Below are positions 20,338 through 28,058 of a stretch of 64,000 bases of DNA, in pieces (position 1 is the stretch's first letter; the number at the start of each line of letters is the position of its first letter). Where the stretch lies: contig JACRCX010000051.1 in the NCBI GenBank assembly GCA_016218815.1, positions 1 through 64,000 of the forward strand, read 5' to 3'. The notes beneath the pieces are model-generated. The model was not told where the DNA came from. It searched no databases and was given only the letters and a program-made list of their open reading frames with translations. The stretch comes from Deltaproteobacteria bacterium (lineage in GTDB: Bacteria > Myxococcota_A > Polyangia > DRWM01 > JAAZOP01). The position numbers and the translations under genes are program-made.

Positions 20338-20585
20338 GGGCGGGCCACCACGCTCTCGAACCAGATCGGCGAGGACGCCGGATCCTGACGCAGATGCGCC
20401 GGAAGCTCCCGCCCCTGGTCCTCGTAGATCTCGATGACCGCCTCCAGGGCATCGCGGACATTCGCCAAGGCTTCCTCGACCGTGTCCCCTTCCGTGACCA
20501 GTTCGGGAAGGATCGGGCTCGTGACCACGTATCCGCCTTCCGGCTGCGCCGAGAGGATCAGTGGCATCTTGAACAACTCTGCCAT
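20334..20585 (-). CDS. HicB-family antitoxin-like protein
   Basis: 83 residues from the ATG at 20585, preceded by GGAGGAGG. The sequence has the HicB N-terminal partial RNase H-like fold: a strand with FKMPLILSAQPEGGYVVTSP, then LPELVTEGDTVEEALANVRD and an amphipathic helix. HicB neutralises HicA and often represses its own promoter; this copy lacks the usual C-terminal DNA-binding extension and its partner gene is reduced to 20 codons, so it may be an orphan antitoxin. Confidence 0.8.
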   Translation of the reverse strand: MAELFKMPLILSAQPEGGYVVTSPILPELVTEGDTVEEALANVRDALEAVIEIYEDQGRELPAHLRQDPASSPIWFESVVARP

Positions 20586-20927
20586 CACAAACCCTCCTCC
20601 CACCGGACACGATGGCTCTCGCATCCCAGCCTGTCAACGCGACCGCGTGTTCCTCCGCTCCGTCGTCCGCCCGCCCTCTCCCCCCCCTCGTCCGCTCGTC
20701 GGCTCGTCCGCTCCCCTCCGCCGCCCCCCCGCCCCTTCCACCGGCTCCGGTGACGGCGAGGCGGATGGCGCGGCCGAAGGCGCCGTCCCGCTGGGCGCCG
20801 TCGGTGATGGTTCGCTGCCTGTGCTATGCTGGCCCGGACGGGACCGGGAGATCCCGGTCCCCGGGCGAAACGGGCCGTGCGCGTCGGGCGACGCTCCCAA
20901 CCCCGTTTCCTTGCCGGGCTGGGGCTG
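20586..20927. other. Non-coding gap between hicB and the PIN gene
   Basis: 342 bases with no convincing gene. It contains a C/T-rich run with imperfect 8-base repeats of CGTCCGCT near 20690-20712 and the perfect hairpin at 20840-20861. Promoters for the two divergent genes should be here, but no clear -35/-10 pair is visible. Confidence 0.6.
20840..20861. other. Perfect inverted repeat upstream of the PIN gene
   Basis: GGGACCGGGA and TCCCGGTCCC are exact 10-base arms around a two-base centre, 67 bases before the PIN start codon. No T-run follows, so an operator or mRNA structure is more likely than a terminator. Confidence 0.5.
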
Positions 20928-21398
20928 ATGGTTCGATCGAGACGCCAGCGACTGTACCTGGACACGTCGGTCCTCTCTGCCTACTTCGATGGCCGCTCGC
21001 CCGAGCGGCGCGCCCTTACCGTTCTGTTCTGGGATCTTCTGGATCGGTATGACACGTGGATCTCGGACCTCGTGCTGGCGGAAATCTCCGCCACCGACGA
21101 TCGCGGGTTGGCCGACGGAATGCTGCGGCTGGCCGCTGGGTTGCAGACGTCGTCCGTGGGCGAGGAGGCCCGCGTTCTCGCGCGAGAGTACCTCGTGTCG
21201 GGAGCCGTTCCCGGCTCCGCTTCCGTGGACGCCGTCCACGTCGCGGTGGCGACGGTGCTGGAGGCGGACGCGGTGGTGAGTTGGAACCTGCGGCATCTGG
21301 TCCGGCAACGGACGCGGGACAGCGTGAACCTGATCAACTCGCGGTTCGGCTACCGGCCTCTGGTGATAACGACACCGGCCGAGTTCCTGGAGGAATAG
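20928..21398 (+). CDS. PIN-domain protein (VapC-like)
   Basis: 156 residues. The PIN fold acidic residues are recognisable: Asp in LYLDTSVLSAYFD near the N-terminus, a Glu in ISDLVLAEISA, and Asp in SVDAVHVAVA followed by WNLRHL. PIN toxins are Mg-dependent RNases, usually paired with a small antitoxin. No antitoxin gene lies upstream; instead a 69-residue frame follows one base after the stop codon. The start is the ATG at 20928; there is no strong ribosome-binding site. Confidence 0.82.
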   Translation: MVRSRRQRLYLDTSVLSAYFDGRSPERRALTVLFWDLLDRYDTWISDLVLAEISATDDRGLADGMLRLAAGLQTSSVGEEARVLAREYLVSGAVPGSASVDAVHVAVATVLEADAVVSWNLRHLVRQRTRDSVNLINSRFGYRPLVITTPAEFLEE

Positions 21399-21399
21399 G

Positions 21400-21609
21400 A
21401 TGAGCGATCCTGGTCTGTCGGCTCCGTCGGAAACGGACGAGGACATCTGGGCGGCAGCGCGTCGGGAGTTCCCGGACGACTATGCCCTCCAGCAGGTGCA
21501 CGTGGCGAGACGACGGCTCCTGCGCGAGATCGGCCCCGTCGATTCTCCTCGCTTTCTCGCCCAGATCGCCGAATTGGCCCGCCGCGTCCGCGAACGAAGT
21601 CCAGGGTAA
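21400..21609 (+). CDS. Small acidic protein downstream of the PIN gene
   Basis: 69 residues, ATG one base after the PIN stop, so translation is coupled. It is mostly helical, with an acidic N-terminus (DEDIWAAARREFPDD) and a basic C-terminal helix (ELARRVRERSPG). It matches no family I recognise. Its size and coupling suit an antitoxin in reversed order, but this is inferred from position only. Confidence 0.6.
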   Translation: MSDPGLSAPSETDEDIWAAARREFPDDYALQQVHVARRRLLREIGPVDSPRFLAQIAELARRVRERSPG

Positions 21610-21659
21610 CGGCACGCCTTCCCTGTCCCACCGCGCCACCGCGCCACCCCTCCACCGCA

Positions 21660-21709
21660 CCCGTCCGGACCAACAACTCGTCCCGTTCGACCCACCAACA
21701 ACCAACAAC
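21660..21709. repeat. 50-bp repeat with CCAACAA heptads, copy 1
   Basis: A 50-base unit starting CCCGTCCGGACCAACAAC and ending in CCACCAACAACCAACAAC. Two further copies form a tandem pair at 35440-35540. It sits in the gap between the small PIN-linked gene and the end of the Bat operon. Confidence 0.75.
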
Positions 21710-21721
21710 GGTACCACCCCT

Positions 21722-22522
21722 CTACCGCTCCACCACGTACGGTCCGAAGATCTCCCCCACGTTGCCGGGGGCGACCCAGCCGCGGCGGCCGGCCTCGTCC
21801 ACGACCTCGCTCCACTCGCCCGCGTGCGAGACCACGTGGACCACGTCGCCCTCGAGCAGGCGGATCGTCTCGGGCGAGCCGTTCGTCGGACCCTCGTGCA
21901 GCGCCGCGCCCGTCGTCGAGACGATCACAGCCTCGGCGGCTCCCGGCTGCACTTCGGTCTTGGCCCACAAGAGGATGCCGGCCGCGACGAGCAGCGCGGC
22001 GGCGACCGGGGCGGCGATGCCCAGGCCAAGCCGCAGGGCCTCGCGACGCGAGAAGCGCCGCACCCACAGGACGCCGAAAGTCAGCACCGACAGGAGCACC
22101 GTCGCCACCGCGAGGTCCCGCTCGCGCAGCTTGGCGGCCGCTGCGTGCAGGAAACCGCGACGCGGGAAGATCCCCGCGGTCCCCTCCCCGCGCCGGCGCG
22201 CCTTGCCCAGCTCCGTGCGGATCGCGTCGAGGAACCCGCGGGCGTCGGCATCCCGGGGGTCGAGCACCAGGAGACGCTCGAGCGCCAGGATCGCCCGCCC
22301 CGGCTGGTCCGTTCGCCGGTAGGCGACCGCGAGGTCGTACAGCAGGTTAGGGCTCTCGAAGCCCAGCGCCACAAGGTGATGGAACCCCGCCAGCGCCTCG
22401 TCGTTGCGGTCCGCCGCCAGCGCCTCCGTCGCCTTCCGGAACGTGTCGCCCACCGACTCCTGCGCCGCCGCCGGCCGCGCCACGGCCAGCCCCACGGCGA
22501 CGATCAGCAGGAGGGCTTTCAC
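21722..22522 (-). CDS. BatE-like TPR and SH3 protein, last gene of the Bat operon
   Basis: 266 residues from a GTG at 22522 that overlaps the stop of the BatD-like gene (GTGA). A signal peptide (ending ARPAAAQ) precedes a tetratricopeptide region (about 25-115). Two membrane spans follow (about 138-155 and 165-190), then a bacterial SH3 domain (about 195-260) with the pattern ALHEGP...GEWSEVV...GWV. BatE proteins of Bacteroides and Leptospira combine TPRs with SH3-type tails and act with BatA-D in the envelope. Confidence 0.82.
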   Translation of the reverse strand: MKALLLIVAVGLAVARPAAAQESVGDTFRKATEALAADRNDEALAGFHHLVALGFESPNLLYDLAVAYRRTDQPGRAILALERLLVLDPRDADARGFLDAIRTELGKARRRGEGTAGIFPRRGFLHAAAAKLRERDLAVATVLLSVLTFGVLWVRRFSRREALRLGLGIAAPVAAALLVAAGILLWAKTEVQPGAAEAVIVSTTGAALHEGPTNGSPETIRLLEGDVVHVVSHAGEWSEVVDEAGRRGWVAPGNVGEIFGPYVVER

Positions 22523-24489
22523 GACCGTACCTCCGGCGCTTTGGGCAGCTTCACCCGATCGATGTCGTCCAGGACCTCCAGCGCCCCGCGCGCCGCGTCC
22601 GCAGCCCCTTGTTGGCGGCTCTGCGAGGGGGCGAAGCGCCCGAAAGCGCAGGTGTCGAGGGTCGCGACCAGACGCCCGAGGGTCGTGTCGGGGAACCCGG
22701 CGACGGACAGGCGCCGGTGCAGCTCCGTTGTGGCAAAACCGCGCAGCGGCTCGCCCACCCGCGCCTCGAGGAAATCGAACAGCGCCGATTCGATCGCGCC
22801 GAGCTGCGCCGCGGCGTCGCCCTGGCCCCGGCCCCGCGCCACGCGCCGCAACACCGCCCGGCTGCGCCGCAGCACGTCCGACGGGCGAAGCACCCCGCGC
22901 CGGCTGCGGATCGCCTGCGCCGCCGCGGTCCCCGCGTACAACCCGCCGAGCGAGACGGGCGGCAGGAGCAGGAGGACCCAGAACCACCAGTGCCCGGAGA
23001 GCGGCGCCCCCGGGCGTCCCAGATCGTTCCACGGACGGATCGATGCCGCCGGACCGCCGGGGACGCTCGGCGCCGACCCCGGGGACGCGGTCGTCGAGGC
23101 CGTCCCGGGCGCCGCCGGCAGCACCGCCACCCGCAGCGGCTCGCCGTTCGCGCGCGCGTACCGCTCCTGGAGGTAGTCGAAGTACGACACCCCGAAGCCC
23201 GACAGGTCCAGCTCGCCCGCGGCCGACGGCGTCACCAGGAACGTCACGGTCCGCTTCGCCGTCAGATCGTCCTGCGTCGGCTCCACCGGCCGGTCCGACG
23301 ACTTGATGATCGTTGCACCCGCAATCTCCGGCGGGTCGATGCGGAAGCCGGCCAAATTCCCTTCGCCGGTGAGCGCCAAGGTGACCTCGATCGCCTCTCC
23401 CGCACGAACGGTGGCCGGCGAGGCGTGGACCGTGACGGTCAGGTGCGCGCCGACGTTGTTGGGGCTGAAGTCGTCCGGCTTGCCCGCCGACGGCAGCACC
23501 AGCACCTCGATCGGCAGCGCCGCCGTCCCGCGCCGGATCTCCCGCTCGCGCCAGAAGTCGCGCAGCGTGACCACCGCCTCGGCCGGGCCGATGGTCAAGC
23601 GGCCGATCCGCGTGGGATACAGGAGCTTGTCCCGGATCGTCGTCCACAGGTAGGACCGACCCTGGACGAACTGCGTCTCGACGCTGATCTCCGTCGGCTC
23701 CAGGTTCGTGCGCTGGAAGCCCTCCATCGCGGGCTCCTTGCGGATGAGCTGCGCGAAGAGCTGTCCGGCCGAAAACCCCACCATGTCCGTCTCGACGAAC
23801 GCCCGGAGCTGCATCCGCAGCGGCTCGCCCAGGTAGACCCGCGCGTCCGAGGCCTCGAGCACCAGGAACACGTCCGGCTGGACGAGCAGGCAGATCACCT
23901 CGCCGTCCGCGCCCTGCGGCGGGAGTGGCGAGCCGTCCGGCCGGCGGCAGGCCGACAGCGGCACCTCCTCGGCCTGAGGCTCGGGCGCGGCCGGCGGGTT
24001 GGCCGGGATCGGCCCCGGCCCGCCGGGTCCCACGACGTTGCCGCTTCCGGGCGCGACCTGCACCTTCACCGACCCCGAGGAGAAGACCCGGCTGCCGAGC
24101 TGCACCTGCACCGGCCCGATCGTCTGCGTGCCGGCCTGCGCCGCCTGCAGGGTGTAGGAGCGCACGAGCGTCACCTGCTGCTGGCCGCCCCCGCCCATCC
24201 CGAAGCTGAACTGCATCGACTGCGAGGTCTGGACGCCCGCCTGGACGAAGCCCGCAGCCGGCAGCTCGCCGATCGCGTCCGGCATCCCGGCCGAGGAGGA
24301 GATCTCGACATCGACCCGCAGGTACTCGCCCACGGAGACCGAGCTGCGCACGGGACGAATCGTGACCGAAACCTGGGCCTGCGCCGCGGCCGGAACGAGC
24401 CACGCGGCCACCAGGACGCAAAACACCCCTCCGCCGGCGGCGGCACGTCCTGGTCTCGCGCTGAAGCTCGCCCGTCTCGCCTCGCTCAC
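22519..24489 (-). CDS. BatD-like membrane protein
   Basis: 656 residues, GTG start at 24489 overlapping the upstream stop. A signal peptide (ending PAAAQA) is followed by BatD-type tandem Ig-like beta domains: VSVTIRPVRSSVSVGEYLRV, a first block ending near residue 160, and a later block with VTVHASPATVRAGEAIEVT. One C-terminal membrane span lies near residue 520, with a cytoplasmic helical tail of about 120 residues. BatD is linked to aerotolerance and stress survival together with MoxR and VWA proteins. A Gly/Gln-rich loop (GMGGGGQQQ) and a Pro-rich linker with 6 Cys nearby are extra features. Confidence 0.85.
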   Translation of the reverse strand: MSEARRASFSARPGRAAAGGGVFCVLVAAWLVPAAAQAQVSVTIRPVRSSVSVGEYLRVDVEISSSAGMPDAIGELPAAGFVQAGVQTSQSMQFSFGMGGGGQQQVTLVRSYTLQAAQAGTQTIGPVQVQLGSRVFSSGSVKVQVAPGSGNVVGPGGPGPIPANPPAAPEPQAEEVPLSACRRPDGSPLPPQGADGEVICLLVQPDVFLVLEASDARVYLGEPLRMQLRAFVETDMVGFSAGQLFAQLIRKEPAMEGFQRTNLEPTEISVETQFVQGRSYLWTTIRDKLLYPTRIGRLTIGPAEAVVTLRDFWREREIRRGTAALPIEVLVLPSAGKPDDFSPNNVGAHLTVTVHASPATVRAGEAIEVTLALTGEGNLAGFRIDPPEIAGATIIKSSDRPVEPTQDDLTAKRTVTFLVTPSAAGELDLSGFGVSYFDYLQERYARANGEPLRVAVLPAAPGTASTTASPGSAPSVPGGPAASIRPWNDLGRPGAPLSGHWWFWVLLLLPPVSLGGLYAGTAAAQAIRSRRGVLRPSDVLRRSRAVLRRVARGRGQGDAAAQLGAIESALFDFLEARVGEPLRGFATTELHRRLSVAGFPDTTLGRLVATLDTCAFGRFAPSQSRQQGAADAARGALEVLDDIDRVKLPKAPEVRS

Positions 24490-25793
24490 CAATCCCTCTC
24501 CGGCGCCTGACGGTCCTGCCGCGGGACGAGGAACGGCTGCTGCTGGTCCTGCTGCGATTCCTCGCGCTGCCGCATCTGCTGGAACAGCTCCTCCTGGTCG
24601 CGCAGGTTCTGAAGCTGCTGCTGGATGTCCTGCTGTTCGCCGTTCTGCTGTTGTTGCTGTTGCCGGCGCTGCTCTTCCTGCCGCTGCCGCTCTTCCTCGC
24701 TCTGCTGCTGCTGCTGGTCCTGCTGGTCCTGCTGCTGCCGGTCCTGCTGTTCTTGCTGGTCCTGGTTCTGGTCCTGGTTCTGGTCCTGGTCCTGGTCTTG
24801 GTTCTGGTCCTGGTTCTGCTGCTGATCCTGGTTCTGGTCCTTGCACTTCTCGGCGGCCAGCGCCTCCAGAGCGGCCTTCTGGGCCAGCAGGGTCTCCTTG
24901 CGATCGTCCAGCTCGCGACGCCGCCGGACGGAAAGGGAGAGATTCCACGAGGAGTCCTGGTCTCCGGGCCGCTCGACCAGGGCCGAGCGGAACTGGTCGA
25001 CGGCCTTGTCCAGCGGTGCTGCGGCGTCGGCGAAGGAATCGATGACCTGCTGCAGGGCCTGCAGCGCGGCCTGGACGTCCTTGCACTCCTTGTCGGCCAG
25101 GTCGGGGATGGCCGGCGGGTCGGGAGGCTTCACGTCGTCCGCCTGCAGGAGGTAGACGTTGCCCAGGCTGTGGAAGGCGTTGGCTCGCAGGCCGGGGTTG
25201 TCGCGCGAGCCGGTGGCGCGGGCGAAGGAGGCGGCCGCCAGGCGCAGGCACGCCGGGCGGGTGCCGGCCAGGCACAGCGAGAGGTCGTCCGTGGGTGTCG
25301 CGGGCGCAGGCGCGGCCGTCGCGCCCTCGGGCGTGCCCGGCTGGCCGGGCGTCACCGCGCCCGTGCCCGGCCCGCCCTGAGCAATGTCGAGGGGCGCCGC
25401 GGCGGGAGGGGCCGGCGCGGCGGGCGGTGTCGCGAGGGTAACGCTCTGGGCCAGCGCCAGCGCGGCCAGACCGATGTCGTACTGCACCTCCGGCCGCTGG
25501 CTCATGGGGGCCGAACGGTAGGAGTCGATCGCGTCCCGGGGCGCCTGCGCCAGGAACCGCTCGTTCCCGCGCTCCACCGCCGGATCCTCCGACCAGAACG
25601 GATCCCACGCCAGCGCCCCCGGCGCCCACAGCAAGAGGACGAGGGCGACGGCGAAGGATGGCACCCACTTGGCAACCGAACCGCGCCCTTCAGGGCGCGG
25701 CTTGAGCCGCGGCGCCAGCCGCGGGCTGAAGCCCGCGGTTCGGAAACGGGAGGCCCGCCCGTCGGGGTGTGGATGGCAGTCACCGTCTCTCAT
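24486..25793 (-). CDS. BatC-like TPR protein with a long Gln/Asp/Asn-rich tail
   Basis: 435 residues from the ATG at 25793, overlapping the upstream VWA gene by 14 bases. The first 38 residues are encoded largely by palindromic repeat copy 2 and precede the real signal peptide (VPSFAVALVLLLWAPGALA). Helical TPR-like segments follow, with a Pro/Ala linker near residues 125-175. The last 140 residues are dominated by Gln, Asp, Asn and Glu, including runs such as NQDQNQDQDQDQNQDQ, likely a disordered or coiled segment. BatC proteins bind BatB and form complexes in the periplasm. The exact start is uncertain because a GTG just before the signal core would bypass the repeat. Confidence 0.78.
   Translation of the reverse strand: MRDGDCHPHPDGRASRFRTAGFSPRLAPRLKPRPEGRGSVAKWVPSFAVALVLLLWAPGALAWDPFWSEDPAVERGNERFLAQAPRDAIDSYRSAPMSQRPEVQYDIGLAALALAQSVTLATPPAAPAPPAAAPLDIAQGGPGTGAVTPGQPGTPEGATAAPAPATPTDDLSLCLAGTRPACLRLAAASFARATGSRDNPGLRANAFHSLGNVYLLQADDVKPPDPPAIPDLADKECKDVQAALQALQQVIDSFADAAAPLDKAVDQFRSALVERPGDQDSSWNLSLSVRRRRELDDRKETLLAQKAALEALAAEKCKDQNQDQQQNQDQNQDQDQDQNQDQNQDQQEQQDRQQQDQQDQQQQQSEEERQRQEEQRRQQQQQQNGEQQDIQQQLQNLRDQEELFQQMRQREESQQDQQQPFLVPRQDRQAPERDW
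25374..25394. repeat. Interspersed repeat of the CCCTGAGC...GTCGAGGG type
   Basis: GCCCTGAGCAATGTCGAGGG matches a short palindrome-like repeat seen scattered through many soil and sediment bacterial genomes. Here it is inside the BatC-like gene and translated as PLDIAQG. A relative lies at 54577-54600. Confidence 0.6.
25676..25743. repeat. Intragenic palindromic repeat, copy 2
   Basis: A 68-bp element: CCGAACC, hairpin around CTTCAG, 18-base spacer, hairpin around CTGAAG, GGTTCGG. It lies between the start codon and signal peptide of the BatC-like gene and is read there as residues rich in Arg, Pro and Gly. Because its spacer is one base longer than in copies 3 and 5, its first half is read in a different frame from theirs. 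Confidence 0.88.
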
Positions 25794-26934
25794 CGCCGTT
25801 CCCCGTCCTCTCCTCCGGCTTGCGTGTGGGCTCCGTTCTTCTCCGCCGCCGTCTCTCCCACCCGGCGGGAAGCAGCCCATCGGCCGCGAGGAGCGCGGCG
25901 GCCGGGAGCAGAGCGACCCAGTATAGCTCATCGTAGAGGGTGACCTTGCGCGCTTCCATCTCGCTGCGCCGCAGCTTGCGGATGTCCGTCTCGATCGCCC
26001 CGGCCACCGAGCCGTCGGCGCCCAGGCGCCGGTAGTAGCGGTCGGTCGAGTCCGGCGCGGAGGCCGCGCGGGACGAGGCCACTTCCTTGAGCTTGTCCTC
26101 CATCTGCGGCGTGAGCTCGGTCGTGGCGACCTCGCCCGAGCGCGTGTGGTGGAGCGTGATCTCGCCGGTCAACGGATCCTTGATCGGGATCGTCGCGCCG
26201 CCCAGCTCGCCGACCTGCACCACGAAAACCCGCGCGCCCGATTCCTGCTCCGCGCGTCGCGCCGCGGCGACGGGATCGCCCTCCTGGTCCTCGCCGTCGG
26301 TGAAGACGATGATGATCCGCGCCCGGTCATCCTTGGGCTTGGCGGGCTCGGTCGAGCCCGCGGCCGGCTTGTTGACCTCGTCCAGCAGCGTCTGGCTCTT
26401 GCGGATCGCGCGGCCGATCGCCGTCCCCGGCGGCTCCATCGTCGCGGGATCGAAGTTGCGGAAGAACGTGTTGACCAGCGAGACGTCGGTGGAGAGGGGG
26501 AAGGCGATAGCGTCGCCGGCGAACGCGACGGCGCCCACGCGGTTGCCCTCCAGCTCCCGCAGCAGCAGTGCGATCTCGTTGCGCACGCGCCCGATGCGGC
26601 TGGGCACGACGTCCTCGGCCAGCATGCTCTTGGAGAAATCCACGGCGACGACGACGTCGAGCCCGTACTGGCGGATGAGCTGCTCGCGGCCGCCGTGCTG
26701 CGGCCGCAAGAGGGCGAAGAGGAAGCCGCCCAGGCCGAGCAGGAACAGCGCGCCCTTGATCGTGCGCAGGCCGGGGGCCCGGGAACGCAGCGACGCGCCG
26801 AGCGCCTGGACCGAGCCGAGCCGGCGCAGGCGCCGCCGGCGCTCGAAGTAGCCCGCCACCAGCGTTCCGGCGGCCACCGCCAGCACGGCGCCCAGGACGA
26901 TCCACAGCCAGAGCTGGTCGTGCCCGATGCGCAT
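25780..26934 (-). CDS. BatB-like von Willebrand factor A membrane protein
   Basis: 384 residues, ATG at 26934 overlapping the previous stop (ATGA). Two N-terminal membrane spans precede a VWA domain (about 85-290) whose MIDAS motif DFSKSM (DxSxS) is intact, with the supporting Thr in TDGEDQ. A third span lies near residue 350, then an Arg-rich tail. BatA and BatB are paired VWA proteins; the metal site suggests divalent-cation-dependent protein binding at the periplasmic face. Confidence 0.88.
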   Translation of the reverse strand: MRIGHDQLWLWIVLGAVLAVAAGTLVAGYFERRRRLRRLGSVQALGASLRSRAPGLRTIKGALFLLGLGGFLFALLRPQHGGREQLIRQYGLDVVVAVDFSKSMLAEDVVPSRIGRVRNEIALLLRELEGNRVGAVAFAGDAIAFPLSTDVSLVNTFFRNFDPATMEPPGTAIGRAIRKSQTLLDEVNKPAAGSTEPAKPKDDRARIIIVFTDGEDQEGDPVAAARRAEQESGARVFVVQVGELGGATIPIKDPLTGEITLHHTRSGEVATTELTPQMEDKLKEVASSRAASAPDSTDRYYRRLGADGSVAGAIETDIRKLRRSEMEARKVTLYDELYWVALLPAAALLAADGLLPAGWERRRRRRTEPTRKPEERTGNGDERR

Positions 26935-28058
26935 CAGGCCAGCTCCCGGAGCCACAGGTGGCGCAGCAGGAACTCCAGACCGAAGACCGCCGCCGCCAGC
27001 CACAGGAAGAACTCGAACCGCTCGTTCGCCAGCTCCACCCGGCTCGACCGCTCGGTCTTCTTCAGCGCGTTCAGGATGTCGTGGAACGCCTTCTCCAGCT
27101 CCTTGCGCTGCGCCGCCTCGAAGAACGCCCCGTCCGTCTTCTTCGCGATGTCCTTCAGGAGCTGCGGATCGGTCGGGAACTGCTGCGGCGCCCCCAGCCG
27201 GATCGGGTTGCCCAGCAGATCCACCGCCTGCGGCACCAGCACCTGGCCCTGCACCCCCAGGAGCACCGTGTAGACGCGGACGCCCTGCGTCTTCGCTTCG
27301 GCCGCCGCGTCGAGCGGGTCGATGTCGCTCTCGTTGTCCATGCCGTCGGTCACCAGCACGATGACCCGCGAGGCCGCATCGCTCTTGTCCAGTCGCGCCA
27401 GCGCGCTCGCCAGCGCGTCCCCGATCGCCGTGTTCTGCATCGTCTCCGGCATGTGCTCCAGCTCGAGGTCGGCCAACATCTGGTCGAGCAGCGTGTGGTC
27501 CGAGGTGAGCGGGCAGAGCGGGTAGGCCTCGGAGCCGAAGACCACCACGCCGATCCGGTCGTTCTTGCGCTGGCCGATGAACGAGCGCACCACGTCCTTC
27601 TCCACCGAGAAACGGTTGGGGAACATGTCGGGCTCCTGCATCGAGCCGGACATGTCGAGCGCCAGGACGATGTCGATCCCCTCGGAGCTGGTCTCCCACA
27701 GCTCGTGCGAGCCCTGCGGGCGGGCCAGGGCCACGATGCACAGGCCCAGCCCCGCGGCGCGCAGGACCACCGGCGCGTGACGCAGCCGCACGCGCCAGGA
27801 GACCGGGCCCTCGGCGGCGAGCAGCGCCAGGGGGAAGCGCCACCGCGTGGTCTGGCGGCGCCGCGTCCACAGGCCGAGCGCCAGGATCGCGGCGGGAACG
27901 AGCAGCCCCAGCAGCGCCCAGGGCCAGTGCAGGCGCCAGTTCTCGCCCAGCTCCCGCACGTGGCTCCGATCGAGCCACAACGGAATGGCGACGAGCGCCG
28001 CGGCGAGCAGCACGAAGCCCGCCAGGGGCAGCAGGCGCAGGATCGTCCTGCGGTTCAC
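26934..28058 (-). CDS. BatA-like von Willebrand factor A membrane protein
   Basis: 374 residues from a GTG at 28058 that overlaps the upstream stop. Spans lie near residues 8-28, 47-66 and 355-372, around a VWA domain with the MIDAS motif DMSGSM and TDGMDN. Sequence landmarks (ALARPQGSHE, and the DRIGVVVFGSEAYPLCPLT stretch) are typical of BatA/Aer family VWA proteins. Works with BatB and the MoxR ATPase encoded upstream. Confidence 0.9.
   Translation of the reverse strand: MNRRTILRLLPLAGFVLLAAALVAIPLWLDRSHVRELGENWRLHWPWALLGLLVPAAILALGLWTRRRQTTRWRFPLALLAAEGPVSWRVRLRHAPVVLRAAGLGLCIVALARPQGSHELWETSSEGIDIVLALDMSGSMQEPDMFPNRFSVEKDVVRSFIGQRKNDRIGVVVFGSEAYPLCPLTSDHTLLDQMLADLELEHMPETMQNTAIGDALASALARLDKSDAASRVIVLVTDGMDNESDIDPLDAAAEAKTQGVRVYTVLLGVQGQVLVPQAVDLLGNPIRLGAPQQFPTDPQLLKDIAKKTDGAFFEAAQRKELEKAFHDILNALKKTERSSRVELANERFEFFLWLAAAVFGLEFLLRHLWLRELA

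Noticed and set aside
24651..25943. Plus-strand frame with Leu/Val runs resembling a membrane protein
   Set aside because: The Leu/Val runs are the complement of the Gln/Asp/Asn-rich tail of the BatC-like gene.
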